A stretch of DNA of 64,000 bases, taken from the NCBI RefSeq assembly GCF_026627445.1, contig NZ_JAPNLJ010000029.1:1-64000 (forward strand). Direction: 5' to 3'. Positions 35,421 to 44,621 of this stretch are shown one piece after another. Made by a program: the position numbers and the translations under genes. Source of the stretch: Streptomyces sp. H27-H1 (GTDB lineage: Bacteria > Actinomycetota > Actinomycetes > Streptomycetales > Streptomycetaceae). Numbering within the stretch: the first letter of the stretch is position 1; each line of letters begins with the position of its first letter. The notes beneath the pieces are model-generated. The model was not told where the DNA came from, did no database searches, and was given only the letters and a program-made list of their open reading frames with translations.

Positions 35421-36797
35421 ATGAGTGCGCAGACGACCGAAGACGCGGAACCGGGGGCCGAGGACGGCAGATCGGCCGCCGCGGCGGCGCGCAAGCGCGA
35501 GCAGCACGGCTGGTACTTCTACGACTTCGCCTGCTCCGTCTACTCGACGAGCGTGCTCACCGTGTTCCTCGGGCCGTACCTGACGGCGGTGGCCAAGGCC
35601 GCCGCCGACTCCGACGGGTACGTCCATCCGCTGGGCATCCCGGTGCGCGCGGGCTCCTACTTCGCGTACACCGTGTCGGCCTCGGTGATCGTGGCGGTCC
35701 TGATCATGCCTCTGGTGGGCGCCCTGGCCGACCGCAGCGGCCGCAAGAAGCCGCTGCTGGCGGCGGCCGCCTACACGGGCGCGACGGCGACCGCCGGCAT
35801 GTTCCTCCTGGGCGGTGACCGCTATCTGCTCGGCGGGCTGCTCCTGATCGTCGCCAACGCCTCCCTGGCGGTCTCGATGGTGCTCTACAACGCCTATCTG
35901 CCGCAGATCTCCACCGCGGAGGAACGGGACACCGTCTCCTCGCGGGGCTGGGCCTTCGGGTACACCTCGGGCGCCCTGGTGCTCGTACTGAACCTGGTGG
36001 TCTACCAGGGCCACGACTCCTTCGGGCTCTCCGAGAGCGAGGCCGTACGGATCTGCCTGGCCTCGGCGGGGCTGTGGTGGGGGGCCTTCGCGATCATCCC
36101 GCTGCGCCGGCTGCGGGACCGGGCCGTGGTCCGGGAGCCCGGGAAGGGGCCGGCCGTCAGCGGCTGGAAGCAGCTCGTGGCCACGCTGAAGGACATGCGG
36201 CGCTATCCGTTGACCCTGTCGTTCCTGCTGGCGTACCTGATCTACAACGACGGCGTGCAGACCGTGATCTCCCAGGCCTCCGTCTACGGCTCGGAGGAGC
36301 TGGAGCTCGAGCAGTCGACCCTCATCGTGGCCGTGCTGCTGGTGCAGGTGCTGGCGGTGGCGGGTGCGCTGGGGATGGGCCGGCTGGCCGTCCGGTTCGG
36401 CGCCCAGCGGACGATTCTCGGATCGCTGGCCGCCTGGGCCGTCACGCTGGCCGCCGGATACTTCCTGCCGGCCCGGACCCCGGCGTGGTTCTTCGTACTC
36501 GCCGCGATGATCGGGCTGGTCCTGGGCGGCAGCCAGGCGCTGTCCCGCTCGCTGTTCTCGCACCTGGTGCCGGCGGGCAAGGAGGCCGAGTACTTCTCCG
36601 CGTACGAGATGAGCGACCGGGGGCTGAGCTGGGTGGGACCGCTGGTATTCGGGCTCACGTACCAGGTCACGGGCAGCTACCGGGACGCGATCATCTCGTT
36701 GGTGGTCTTCTTCGCACTGGGTTTCGTGCTGCTCGCCAGAGTGCCGGTGCGGCGCGCGGTGGAGGCGGCGGGGAATCCTGTACCCGAGCGGATCTGA
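35421..36797 (+). CDS. MFS transporter, UMF1/Atg22-like
   Basis: 458-residue major facilitator with about 12 transmembrane helices and a cytoplasmic N-terminus. The WYFYDFACSVYSTSV opening is typical of the UMF1 (Atg22-like) branch, followed by the loop ADRSGRKKPLLAA between helices 2 and 3. Substrate unknown; Atg22 exports amino acids from the yeast vacuole. ATG at 35421 is preceded by GAGGGGGAA. Confidence 0.88.
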   Translation: MSAQTTEDAEPGAEDGRSAAAAARKREQHGWYFYDFACSVYSTSVLTVFLGPYLTAVAKAAADSDGYVHPLGIPVRAGSYFAYTVSASVIVAVLIMPLVGALADRSGRKKPLLAAAAYTGATATAGMFLLGGDRYLLGGLLLIVANASLAVSMVLYNAYLPQISTAEERDTVSSRGWAFGYTSGALVLVLNLVVYQGHDSFGLSESEAVRICLASAGLWWGAFAIIPLRRLRDRAVVREPGKGPAVSGWKQLVATLKDMRRYPLTLSFLLAYLIYNDGVQTVISQASVYGSEELELEQSTLIVAVLLVQVLAVAGALGMGRLAVRFGAQRTILGSLAAWAVTLAAGYFLPARTPAWFFVLAAMIGLVLGGSQALSRSLFSHLVPAGKEAEYFSAYEMSDRGLSWVGPLVFGLTYQVTGSYRDAIISLVVFFALGFVLLARVPVRRAVEAAGNPVPERI

Positions 36798-37107
36798 CCA
36801 GGGGTCCGACAGGCAGACGGGCCACGGGCACGCGAATTCGGAACAAATTTCGACGTTCAAGCTAAGGGCCGGTAGTGTACGCCTTTGGCCTGCCAGGCGG
36901 ACCGTTACTGCGCGCTTATGAAGTGAAGACGTTGGGTGACATCTGCTGCCAGATGTGACAAACCGGGCACTGGTGGGTACAACAAAGGGCGGTACGACGG
37001 GCGACGCATGACCCGGAGCGGGAATCTATACCGCCGACCGGACGTTGACCGGATGACGACGACAGCGACACCTGTCCTGTGGGCGACAAGCCCGGGAGGC
37101 ACGATTC
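36798..37107. other. rbpA upstream region
   Basis: 310 bases without a gene. The SigR promoter described separately lies 62-87 bases before the rbpA ATG. The left part is AT-richer (around 36841-36862) and could hold a second promoter, but no clear -35/-10 pair is seen. No terminator is visible after the MFS gene. Confidence 0.5.
37021..37046 (+). promoter_or_regulatory. SigR-type promoter of rbpA
   Basis: GGAAT (37021-37025), exactly 18 bases, then GTT (37044-37046) is an exact match to the SigR consensus GGAAT-N18-GTT used in the Streptomyces thiol-oxidative stress response. It lies 62 bases before the rbpA ATG. rbpA is a known SigR target in S. coelicolor. Confidence 0.88.
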
Positions 37108-37482
37108 ATGAGTGAGCGAGCTCTCCGCGGTACGCGGCTCGTGGTTACCAGCTACGAGACGGACCGCGGCATCGATCTGGCCCCGCGCCAGGCGGTGGAG
37201 TACGCATGCCAGAACGGACATCGATTTGAGATGCCGTTCTCGGTTGAGGCAGACATTCCGCCGGAGTGGGAGTGCAAGGCGTGTGGCGCCATGGCACTCC
37301 TTGTTGACGGGGATGGGCCCGAAGAGAAGAAGGGCAAGCCTGCGCGAACGCACTGGGACATGCTCATGGAGCGACGCACCCGCGAGGAGCTGGAGGAAGT
37401 GCTGGCCGAGAGGCTGGCGGTCCTTCGTTCCGGCGCCATGAACATTGCCGTGCATCCGCGGGACAGCCGCAAGTCCGCCTGA
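37108..37482 (+). CDS. rbpA: RNA polymerase-binding protein RbpA
   Basis: 124-residue actinobacterial transcription factor that binds RNA polymerase and principal-type sigma factors and stimulates open-complex formation. The sequence has MSERALRGTRLV, the core ACQNGHRF...WECKACG with the metal-ligand Cys and His residues, and the C-terminal sigma-binding helix ARTHWDMLMERRTREELEE. GGGAGG lies about 8 bases before the ATG. A SigR promoter precedes it and a strong hairpin follows. Confidence 0.97.
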   Translation: MSERALRGTRLVVTSYETDRGIDLAPRQAVEYACQNGHRFEMPFSVEADIPPEWECKACGAMALLVDGDGPEEKKGKPARTHWDMLMERRTREELEEVLAERLAVLRSGAMNIAVHPRDSRKSA

Positions 37483-37531
37483 CAGCCGGACGCCACACAG
37501 CGGCACCGCAGTACCAGTAAGACAGTACGAA

Positions 37532-37574
37532 GCCGAGGGGCCCCGACACACAGTGTGTGGCGGGGCCCCTCGGC
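37532..37574. terminator. Strong bidirectional terminator between rbpA and fxsA
   Basis: Near-continuous perfect hairpin: GCCGAGGGGCCCCG (37532-37545) with CGGGGCCCCTCGGC (37561-37574), and a second inner stem CACACA/TGTGTG, followed by TTTCTG. It lies between convergent genes. Confidence 0.95.
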
Positions 37575-37602
37575 TTTCTGTTGCCCTGTTCCGCCCGGTC
37601 CG

Positions 37603-38187
37603 TCAGGGGGTCAGCGGCGGCCGGTAGCCGCTGTCGGGCCGCTGCGGCCCGTCCTCGCGGATGACCTCGCCGTGGATGACCTCGCCCGCGACGACCTTGC
37701 CGTCCGGGTAGCGGATACGGGCCTGCTGGAAGGCCTCCCCGAAGGTGCCGGCCGGCGCGGAGGCCATCTTCCGCTCCAGCGAGCGGGCGGCCCGGCGGCC
37801 GATCCAGGCGCGGACGGGCGGGAGCAGGAGCAGCAGACCCGCCGCGTCGGACAGCAGGCCCGGCATCATCAGGAGCAGACCGGCCAGCATGGTCAGGCCG
37901 TTGCCCGTGCCGGGCTGCTGTGCGGCCGGCTGCCGGCCCGCCTGGGCCTGCTGGAAGGTGTCCGTCAGGTTCTTGAAGGCACGCCGCCCGGCCCGCTTGG
38001 TGACCACCGCACCCAGCACCAGGCCGCCCGCGAGCAGCAGGGCGACGCCCCCGCCGCCGAGCGCTCCGGCGACCAGGCCGAGCAGCCAGATCTCCAGGAT
38101 CAGCCAGGCCGCGATGGCCAGGGGAAAGTACGTACGGGCGGGCGAACGCCGCCGGGGGGCCGTAGAGGTCGGGACTCCGGTCGTCAT
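37603..38187 (-). CDS. fxsA: FxsA family membrane protein
   Basis: 194-residue membrane protein with helices at about 23-43, 46-66 and 99-125, plus the FxsA-type motif TMLAGLLLMMPGLLSD. In E. coli FxsA affects phage F exclusion; its role in Streptomyces is unknown. The C-terminal tail (about 140-194) is cytoplasmic and polar (RYPDGKVVAGEVIHGEVI). Convergent with rbpA. Confidence 0.88.
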   Translation of the reverse strand: MTTGVPTSTAPRRRSPARTYFPLAIAAWLILEIWLLGLVAGALGGGGVALLLAGGLVLGAVVTKRAGRRAFKNLTDTFQQAQAGRQPAAQQPGTGNGLTMLAGLLLMMPGLLSDAAGLLLLLPPVRAWIGRRAARSLERKMASAPAGTFGEAFQQARIRYPDGKVVAGEVIHGEVIREDGPQRPDSGYRPPLTP

Positions 38188-38278
38188 ATCACCAGTGTGC
38201 CTGGGCCGATATAAAAGCGTCCTCAGCCGGAGGTACCGGACATCCCCTAGGGGTGGCGGGACCGCCCCCCGGCGCAGG

Positions 38279-39073
38279 CTAGCGGGACCGGACCTTGCCC
38301 GTCAGCTTGCTGGACACCTTGTCCGAGAGCTTGCCGGCGTGCTCCTTCAGACCCCACTGGGTGACCCGCCAGAGGGCCTCCACCACGATGTCCTTGCTCA
38401 TCTTGCTGTCGCCGAACTCGCGCTCGACGAAGGTGATGGGCACCTCGACCACCCGGAAGCCCTTGCGCACGGCCCTGCGGGCCAGGTCGACCTGGAAGCA
38501 GTAGCCGGCGGAGGCCACGTCGGCCAGGCCCAGCCCTTCGAGGGTCTCGCGGCGGAAGGCGCGGTAACCGCCGGTCACGTCGCGGATCGGGACGTCCAGC
38601 ATCAGCCGGGAGTACGTGGACCCGCCCCGGGAGAGGAACTCGCGGCTCTTGGGCCAGTTGACGACCCGGCCGCCCGGCACCCAGCGGGAGCCCAGTACCA
38701 GGTCGGCGCCCTCCAGGGCGGTGAGCAGCCTGGGCAGCTCCTCGGGCTGGTGGGAGCCGTCGGCGTCCATCTCGATGATGACGCCGTAGCCGTTCTCCAG
38801 GCCCCAGCCGAAGCCGGCCAGGTAGGCGGCCCCGAGCCCTTCCTTGCCCTTGCGGTGCAGGACGTGGACCTGGTCGTCCGTGGCCGCCAGCTCGTCGGCG
38901 AGCTTTCCGGTGCCGTCCGGGCTGTTGTCGTCCGCGACCAGGACGTGGGCCCCGGGCACAGCCGCGCGGACGCGGCCGACGATCAGCCCGATGTTCTCCG
39001 CCTCGTTATAGGTCGGAATGATCACCAAGGCCGTGCCGAGCGGTCCGTAGCTTCGCTGTCCGCCGTCGCTCAC
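38279..39073 (-). CDS. ppm1: Polyprenol monophosphomannose synthase
   Basis: 264-residue GT2 glycosyltransferase that transfers mannose from GDP-mannose to polyprenyl phosphate, supplying the donor for protein O-mannosylation. It has IIPTYNEAENI at the N-terminus, the DxD-type EMDADGSHQPE, and the acceptor region DVTGGYRAFRR. It lacks the C-terminal membrane domain of larger dolichol-P-mannose synthases and corresponds in context to the S. coelicolor Ppm1 gene needed for glycoprotein phage receptor formation. The GTG at 39073 has AAGGGGAA upstream; an ATG at 39100 is an alternative. Confidence 0.9.
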   Translation of the reverse strand: MSDGGQRSYGPLGTALVIIPTYNEAENIGLIVGRVRAAVPGAHVLVADDNSPDGTGKLADELAATDDQVHVLHRKGKEGLGAAYLAGFGWGLENGYGVIIEMDADGSHQPEELPRLLTALEGADLVLGSRWVPGGRVVNWPKSREFLSRGGSTYSRLMLDVPIRDVTGGYRAFRRETLEGLGLADVASAGYCFQVDLARRAVRKGFRVVEVPITFVEREFGDSKMSKDIVVEALWRVTQWGLKEHAGKLSDKVSSKLTGKVRSR

Positions 39074-39407
39074 TGATTCCCCTTTTGCGTTCTCGCACAT
39101 CCAGTACGTCGTGTCGCAGAGGATGATTTTAGAACAGCGATCGGGGCCCGCGGTCCTTCGGGCCGGACCGGCTCCCGCTGGCCGCGGGCCGCCTGACCGT
39201 TGTCTACTGGACCGCAGGTCCCCGATCTGAGGCCACCCGCCCCGAGCTCCTACGGAGCAGGGGGACACCCTTCCGGCGAAACCTTCCCTCGCCCCCGAGG
39301 CGCGGGCGCGGCTGAGCCAACGGCTCCGGCCGGTTCGGACGTCCGGTGGTGGACCCGGCCGAACCTATCCGGGTCCGGCCGCCCTCACCGAGCCACGGCC
39401 CCCCGGA
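39074..39407. other. Interval between ppm1 and amidohydrolase genes
   Basis: 334 bases. It has an AT-richer patch near 39125-39135 (GATTTTAGAA) that probably marks the minus-strand ppm1 promoter. The left half is GC-rich and featureless apart from the end of the amidohydrolase transcript. No gene is supported. Confidence 0.4.
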
Positions 39408-41069
39408 TCACCCCTGTGGCCGTACGAATACCTCCCGGCCGCCGACCACGGTGGCCAGGCAGACCGGCAGCTCGCCGCCGGGGGTCAGGTCCGGCAGGCC
39501 GGGGGTACCGGAGCGGGGGTCCGTGGACCAGCGGGCGACCCGGTCGTCGGGGGCCTGGACCACCAGTTCGGAGGTCTCCCAGACCGCGTAGTCGGCCGGT
39601 GCGCCGGGGACCAGGATGCCCGCGTCGTCGCGACCCAGGGCCCGCCAGCCGCCCCGGGTGTGGGCGGCGAAGGCGGCCCGTACGGAGATTCGGTGGGCGG
39701 GTGTGTGGTGGAAGGCGGCCGCCCGGACGGTTCCCCAGGGGTCGAGCGGGGTGACCGGGGCGTCGGAGCCGAAGGCGAGCGGGACGCCGGCCTTGAGCAT
39801 GGCCGCGTACGGGTTGAGGGTGCGGGCGCGCCCGGCGCCGAGCCGGTCGGCGTACATGCCCTCCTCTCCGCCCCACAGCGCGTCGAAGGCGGGCTGCACG
39901 GAGGCCGTGAGGCCAAGCTCCGCGAAGGCGGCGATGGTGGCCGGGGTCATCATCTCGGCGTGCTCGACGCGGTGCCGGGCGGCTCGGACCCGGTCCAGGC
40001 CGACCTTGTCGGCGGCGGCCCGGATCCCGGTGACGACGGCGGTGATCGCGGCGTCGCCGATGGCGTGGAAGCCCGCCTGGAGGCCCGCCTCGGTGCAGGC
40101 GGCGACGTGTTCGGCGACGGCCCGCGCGTCGAGGTAGTCGGTGCCGGTGTGCTCCGCGTCGGCGTAGGGGGCGTGCAGGCAGGCGGTGTGCGAGCCGAGG
40201 GCTCCGTCTACGAAGAGGTCGCCGGCGGCGCCGACGGCGCCGAGTTCCTCGACCCGGGCGAGGTCGCGGTCGGCCCAGTAGCCGAAGACCCGGGGGCCGG
40301 GGTGGGTCTGCGCCAGCTCCAGGAGGGCCGTGAAGTCCTCCGGGGAGGAGATCTCGGGGCCGCCGCACTCGTGGACGGAGCCGATCCCCAGGGAAGCGGC
40401 CCGGTCGAGGGCGGCCTTCTGGGCCTCGGAGCGCTGGACCGGGGTGAGCGCGCCGAGCGCGGCCCGGCGTACGGCGTGGTGGGCGTCGCGGGTCAGCGGC
40501 TCGTCGGCGGCTCCGCGGGCCTCAGGGACCAGCTGGAGCAGTGCGGTGGTCACCACGGCGGAGTGCGCGTCGATGCGGCTGAGGTAGAGCGGGCGGCCGC
40601 CGGTGGCCTCGTCGAGCTCCTGCCTGCGGGGGGCGCGGCGTTCGGGCCAGCGGGCGGCGTCCCAGCCGTGGCCGAGGAGCACCCGGTCGGCGGGGCGGCC
40701 GTCCGCGTAGGCGCGTACGCGCTGGAGGGCCTCGGCGAGGGAGGCGGCCGTGGACAGGTCCAGGCCGGTGAGGGCGAGACCGGCGGAGGTGGTGTGCACG
40801 TGGGCGTCGGTGAAGGCGGGGGTGACGAGCGCCCCGCCGAGGTCGACGACCTCGTCCACGCCCTGCGCGAAGGCATCGGCCGCGCCCTCGGAGCCGACCC
40901 AGGCGATGTGGCCGCGCTCGACGACCATCGCGGTGGCGAAGGGGTCGGCGGGACTGTGGACCTCCCCGCCGCGCAGGAGGACGGTGCGGAGGCCTCCGGC
41001 GGTCGGGTCGGAGGCGGCGGTGCGGGGGCCTCCGGCAGCGGTGGCGGAGTCGGCGGTGCGGTCTGTCAT
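39408..41069 (-). CDS. Amidohydrolase family protein (YtcJ-like metal-dependent hydrolase)
   Basis: 553-residue metal-dependent hydrolase. The amidohydrolase N-terminal metal motif is FTDAHVHT, further ligands lie in GFHAIGDAA and HRVEHAEMM, and the FGSDAPVTPLDPW segment gives the conserved Asp. YtcJ-type enzymes act on N-substituted amides or carbamates; substrate unknown. The start ATG at 41069 begins MTDRTADSAT; the upstream open frame is ignored. It reads in the same direction as the Lrp regulator gene 120 bases upstream. Confidence 0.87.
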   Translation of the reverse strand: MTDRTADSATAAGGPRTAASDPTAGGLRTVLLRGGEVHSPADPFATAMVVERGHIAWVGSEGAADAFAQGVDEVVDLGGALVTPAFTDAHVHTTSAGLALTGLDLSTAASLAEALQRVRAYADGRPADRVLLGHGWDAARWPERRAPRRQELDEATGGRPLYLSRIDAHSAVVTTALLQLVPEARGAADEPLTRDAHHAVRRAALGALTPVQRSEAQKAALDRAASLGIGSVHECGGPEISSPEDFTALLELAQTHPGPRVFGYWADRDLARVEELGAVGAAGDLFVDGALGSHTACLHAPYADAEHTGTDYLDARAVAEHVAACTEAGLQAGFHAIGDAAITAVVTGIRAAADKVGLDRVRAARHRVEHAEMMTPATIAAFAELGLTASVQPAFDALWGGEEGMYADRLGAGRARTLNPYAAMLKAGVPLAFGSDAPVTPLDPWGTVRAAAFHHTPAHRISVRAAFAAHTRGGWRALGRDDAGILVPGAPADYAVWETSELVVQAPDDRVARWSTDPRSGTPGLPDLTPGGELPVCLATVVGGREVFVRPQG

Positions 41070-41192
41070 GCCGACCAGTCTCGCGGGTCCGCTCCGCGCC
41101 CCGGACCACACCCCCCTGCGTGTGCGGGGGCCTGCGGCGCTGCTCCCGTGCCTGCCCGGTCCGCCATTTCTCCGAGCGGGCCGCGGGTGGGG

Positions 41193-41642
41193 CTACACCC
41201 GGGGCGGGCGGGCCTCGTAGGGGGTGGAGAGGACCACCGTCGTCCGGGTGGAGACGTGGGCCAGGGCCCGCAGGCGGCCGAGGAGGTCTTCCAGTTCCAG
41301 CGGGGTCGCGACCCGGACCTTGAGGATGTAGTTCTCGTCGCCCGCGACGCTGTGGCAGGCCTCGATCTCGGGAACCCCGGCGAGCCGGTCCGCGATGTCG
41401 TCCGGCGAGCTCGGATCGAAGGGCTTGACCGAGATGAAGGCCGTGAGGGGAAGACCGACGGCCTCGGGGTCGACGACGGCCGCGTACCCGCGGATGACCC
41501 CACGCTGCTCCAGGCGGCGTACTCGCTGATGGACCGCCGACGTGGACAGTCCGGTGGCCTTGCCCAGGTCCGTGTAGCTCATCCGCCCGTCCCGCACGAG
41601 CAGATCCACGATCTGGCGGTCCAGCTCCTCCATTGCGCTCAT
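41193..41642 (-). CDS. Lrp/AsnC family transcriptional regulator
   Basis: 149-residue regulator with an N-terminal winged helix (LDRQIVDLLVRDGRMSYTDL then STSAVHQRVRRLEQRGVIRGY) and a C-terminal RAM domain (about 70-145) that binds small effectors such as amino acids. ATG at 41642 (MSAMEELD) is chosen; an ATG three codons in is equally possible. It may regulate itself or the amidohydrolase gene downstream. Confidence 0.92.
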   Translation of the reverse strand: MSAMEELDRQIVDLLVRDGRMSYTDLGKATGLSTSAVHQRVRRLEQRGVIRGYAAVVDPEAVGLPLTAFISVKPFDPSSPDDIADRLAGVPEIEACHSVAGDENYILKVRVATPLELEDLLGRLRALAHVSTRTTVVLSTPYEARPPRV

Positions 41643-41851
41643 AGCCGCACAACCTACGGCCCCGAACCGTTCAGGCCCAGTCGTGTCCACGTATTGAAGT
41701 GGCACCTGCGGCGGGCATGTGACCAAGGCCACACGGGTATGCGGGCGTACGGCGGCCGGATGTGGTTACTCGTGCCGCGTGACGGGAAGTGCTTGGGGTG
41801 GCCGTGGCCGAGGAACCTGCCCGCCCGGCCCACCCAAGGGGGAGTACATCC

Positions 41852-42304
41852 ATGCTGAACACCAAGCGCGCCGGTCGCACCGAACCGGAGCCCCTGGAAA
41901 TCGTCGAGGGCGACTACGCCGACGATGACGACTACCTCGCGTACGGCGAGGGATTCGAGATCCACCACGCGATCTGCCCCGACTGCGGCCAGGCGATCGC
42001 CCTCGTCGCCGACGAGGAGTACCTGCCGCAGCACGCCCTCTGCCTGACCCCGTGGAACCCCTTCGGACTCACGGTCTGCGCGGGCACCGGCCGGCCGGCC
42101 TCCGACGCGCTGCCCACCCTCGGCTTCGGCGCCGACGAGAGCGGGACCCCGGAGCTGGAGCCCGTCGTGCACCTGGCGCTGCCACAGGGGCTGGACTGGC
42201 GGACGCAGCCGTTCTCGCACGTCGGCGGCCCCGCCTCACGTCCCGTGAGCACGCCGGCGCCCGCGGCGCTGCCGCAGATGCGCCAGCACGCGCAGGCCGC
42301 CTGA
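41852..42304 (+). CDS. Streptomyces hypothetical protein with Cys cluster
   Basis: 150-residue acidic protein. After a DDDD-containing leader comes CPDCGQ, then further cysteines in HALCLTPW and LTVCAGTG, so a single zinc site is possible. The C-terminal 40 residues are Pro/Ala/Gln-rich. AAGGGGGAG lies about 10 bases before the ATG. Function unknown; it is divergent from the Lrp gene. Confidence 0.75.
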   Translation: MLNTKRAGRTEPEPLEIVEGDYADDDDYLAYGEGFEIHHAICPDCGQAIALVADEEYLPQHALCLTPWNPFGLTVCAGTGRPASDALPTLGFGADESGTPELEPVVHLALPQGLDWRTQPFSHVGGPASRPVSTPAPAALPQMRQHAQAA

Positions 42305-42320
42305 GCCACGTACCGAGCGG

Positions 42321-43424
42321 CTACCAGTACGTTCCCTGCACCATGGCGGTGAGACTGGCATGGTGCAGGATCAGGCTGTCGGGATCCGCCGGGATCTCGA
42401 CCTCGCCGAAGTGCGCCTGGCGGTAGGCGATGCGCAGCATCACGATCCCGTGCCGCAGGGCGGCGTAGAGCGTGTGGAACTCCATGTCCTGCGGCGTGTG
42501 CCCGGTGAGTTCGGCGTACCGGCGCTCGATGTCCTCGCGGCGCAGGAACTCCGGCAGGCCCGGCTGGCCGAAGCCGACGGTCAGGTCCTGGAAGAATCGG
42601 TGCAGGTACACGATCCAGCCGAGGTCGACCTCGCGCGGGGCGCAGGCCGCCATCTCCCAGTCGAGGACGGCCACGGGCTCGAAGCCGTCGGCCTCGTAGA
42701 CGACGTTGCCGATGCGCGCGTCGCCCCAGTTCAGGACGGCCGGGCCGCCCTCTTCGGCGGGCCAGAGCTCTTCGAGGCGGGCGAACGCCCTTTCCAGCAG
42801 TGGTGATCGGGACTTCCCCGCCACCACCCAGTCGTAGTAGGCGCGTTGGGCTTCCACGTGCCGGAGCAGCGGGCTGCCGTCCCCCTCCGGGAGGAGGAAC
42901 TGCGCCTCCCCGGGCGGGAACTGATCGTGCAGCCGGGCGAGCAGCGCGACACTCGACTCCTGGAGCGCGGCGCGCTGAGCGTCGGTCGCGGCGTGCAGCC
43001 AGTTGCCCTCGTAGGTGTAGGGCATCACGTCGGGCGGTACGCGCCCTTCGGCGCGGGCCATCACGAAGAACGGGGCCCCGAGCGGGCCGGGATCCTCTTC
43101 CAGCCACTGCACGCGCGGGACCGGCAGGTCGGTGTGGGTGGCGACCAGGCTCATGACCCTGTGCTGGCGGGGCATGTCGTAGGTGGGGAACACGGTGTAG
43201 GCGGCCGGGTCGGCGGCGAGGCGCAGTGCGCAGGCGCGGATCGGGGCGTCGGGGTGCTCTATGTCGAAGAGCAGGGTCTCGCTGGACATGCCGTTGGAAC
43301 CGGGGACCGAGATGTTGGTGACCTTCGCACCGGGGAGCTCGGTGTCGAGCCAGGCGGCGAGGCGCCGGCCCAGCTCCTCGGGTTCGCGGGTGGAGGTGCG
43401 GGGGCGCGGTGCCGGTCCTGCCAT
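42321..43424 (-). CDS. Phosphotransferase (APH/choline-kinase-like) family protein
   Basis: 367-residue kinase-like protein of the APH fold with conserved catalytic loop NWGDARIGN (HxD-type) and DWEMA metal-binding motif. The front half (FVMARAEGRVPPDV, YEGNWLH) fits the ACAD10/11-like phosphotransferases, which phosphorylate hydroxyacyl groups. The substrate is uncertain. AAGGGG precedes the ATG. The gene reads in the same direction as the next one upstream, with about 60 bases between, so they may form an operon. Confidence 0.85.
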   Translation of the reverse strand: MAGPAPRPRTSTREPEELGRRLAAWLDTELPGAKVTNISVPGSNGMSSETLLFDIEHPDAPIRACALRLAADPAAYTVFPTYDMPRQHRVMSLVATHTDLPVPRVQWLEEDPGPLGAPFFVMARAEGRVPPDVMPYTYEGNWLHAATDAQRAALQESSVALLARLHDQFPPGEAQFLLPEGDGSPLLRHVEAQRAYYDWVVAGKSRSPLLERAFARLEELWPAEEGGPAVLNWGDARIGNVVYEADGFEPVAVLDWEMAACAPREVDLGWIVYLHRFFQDLTVGFGQPGLPEFLRREDIERRYAELTGHTPQDMEFHTLYAALRHGIVMLRIAYRQAHFGEVEIPADPDSLILHHASLTAMVQGTYW

Positions 43425-43484
43425 GGGATACCCCTTCGCTGACGTGACTGCTGCTGCTGTGGCGGGTGCGGTGCCGGCGGATTG

Positions 43485-44621
43485 TTACGGGGCCACCGAG
43501 CTGTAGTCGGCGAAGCCGCTGGGGTCGTGGCGGCCGAAGCTGCCGTGCTCGAAGATGCCGTAGCCGGTGCGGCCTTCGAGGGTGAAGCGGGCCGAGTGGT
43601 CGGTGACCCCGAAGGCGGCCATGGGGTGGGCCGCGGGATCGGAGAGGTCGTAGCTGCGGCGGTCGGTCCAGCCGCGGCCCTGCCAGGTGCCGTGCTGCCA
43701 GTCGGAGGCGGGCGGGTAGCCGGCCCCGACGGCGAGCGGGGAGGAGTTCAGGATCTCCACGCCGAGTTCGAGGGGTTTGCGGCCGACCGGATCGGTGAGA
43801 TGGACTACGGCGCTCTCGGGGTGGCGGCCGCCCGGCCGGTAGCGGATGTCGGTGTGCGGCCAGCCGAGCTGGATGTCACGCCGGCCGCTGCCCTCTGGGA
43901 ACACCTGGACGGCTTCGCTGAGGGCCCGGTGGCCGTCGGCGTCCTCCTGGGTGATGACCATCAGGAAGCGGTCCTCGAAGCGGACGGGGATCCAGAGCCA
44001 GTGGAAGCCCTCGGGCCGGTGCTCCTCGGCGGCGCGGCCGCCGTCCTCCCCGGGGATGGGGCGAACGCCCCAGCTGCGGTCGCGGGTGCCGGTCCAGTCG
44101 GCGGCGTCGAGGGTGAACACCTCGCCCTTGGCCCGGATGGTGCCGGTGACTCCGCCCGCCTGGACGAAGCGGCGGCCTTCGAGGATGAGGCGGTCGCCGC
44201 GGCGCTGGGTGTGGTGCGGCTCCCACACGGCGGGGAACTCGGCGGTCCAGGTGATGTCGTACGAGAGCCCGTCGGGATCGGCGGGGTCGGCGGCGCAGGA
44301 GAGGGTGAGCCGCTGCAGGGGTTCGTCGACGGTGATGCGGAGCGGTCCGACGGAAAGGTTCATGCGGTCGTCGGTGAGGGCGTCGGAAGCCCGGACCGCG
44401 AGGAGCTCGTCGCCGATGCGGAGGGTGGCGTAGGCGTCGATGACTCCGGCGTTGGGGTAGACCCCGAGGCCGAGGATCAGAACGGCACGGCCCGCATGGT
44501 CGAAGACGTGGAAGATGCAGCGGTCGTAGGCGTTGCGGTCGCCGGTGACGAGGTACTTCATCGACAACGGGGCCTGGTGGATGGGGTATTCGTCGAGCGG
44601 TACGGGCCGGTCGGCGGGCAT
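43485..44621 (-). CDS. DUF7065-like / lipocalin-type hypothetical protein
   Basis: 378-residue soluble protein with a beta-rich composition. The segment GTRDRSWGVRPIPGED and PEGFHWLWIPVRFED resembles the carotenoid hydroxylase/AttH-like (lipocalin-related) fold, often found next to phosphotransferases as here. The tail ends HGSFGRHDPSGFADY. ATG at 44621 (MPADRPVPLDEYP). No catalytic role is proposed. Confidence 0.72.
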   Translation of the reverse strand: MPADRPVPLDEYPIHQAPLSMKYLVTGDRNAYDRCIFHVFDHAGRAVLILGLGVYPNAGVIDAYATLRIGDELLAVRASDALTDDRMNLSVGPLRITVDEPLQRLTLSCAADPADPDGLSYDITWTAEFPAVWEPHHTQRRGDRLILEGRRFVQAGGVTGTIRAKGEVFTLDAADWTGTRDRSWGVRPIPGEDGGRAAEEHRPEGFHWLWIPVRFEDRFLMVITQEDADGHRALSEAVQVFPEGSGRRDIQLGWPHTDIRYRPGGRHPESAVVHLTDPVGRKPLELGVEILNSSPLAVGAGYPPASDWQHGTWQGRGWTDRRSYDLSDPAAHPMAAFGVTDHSARFTLEGRTGYGIFEHGSFGRHDPSGFADYSSVAP

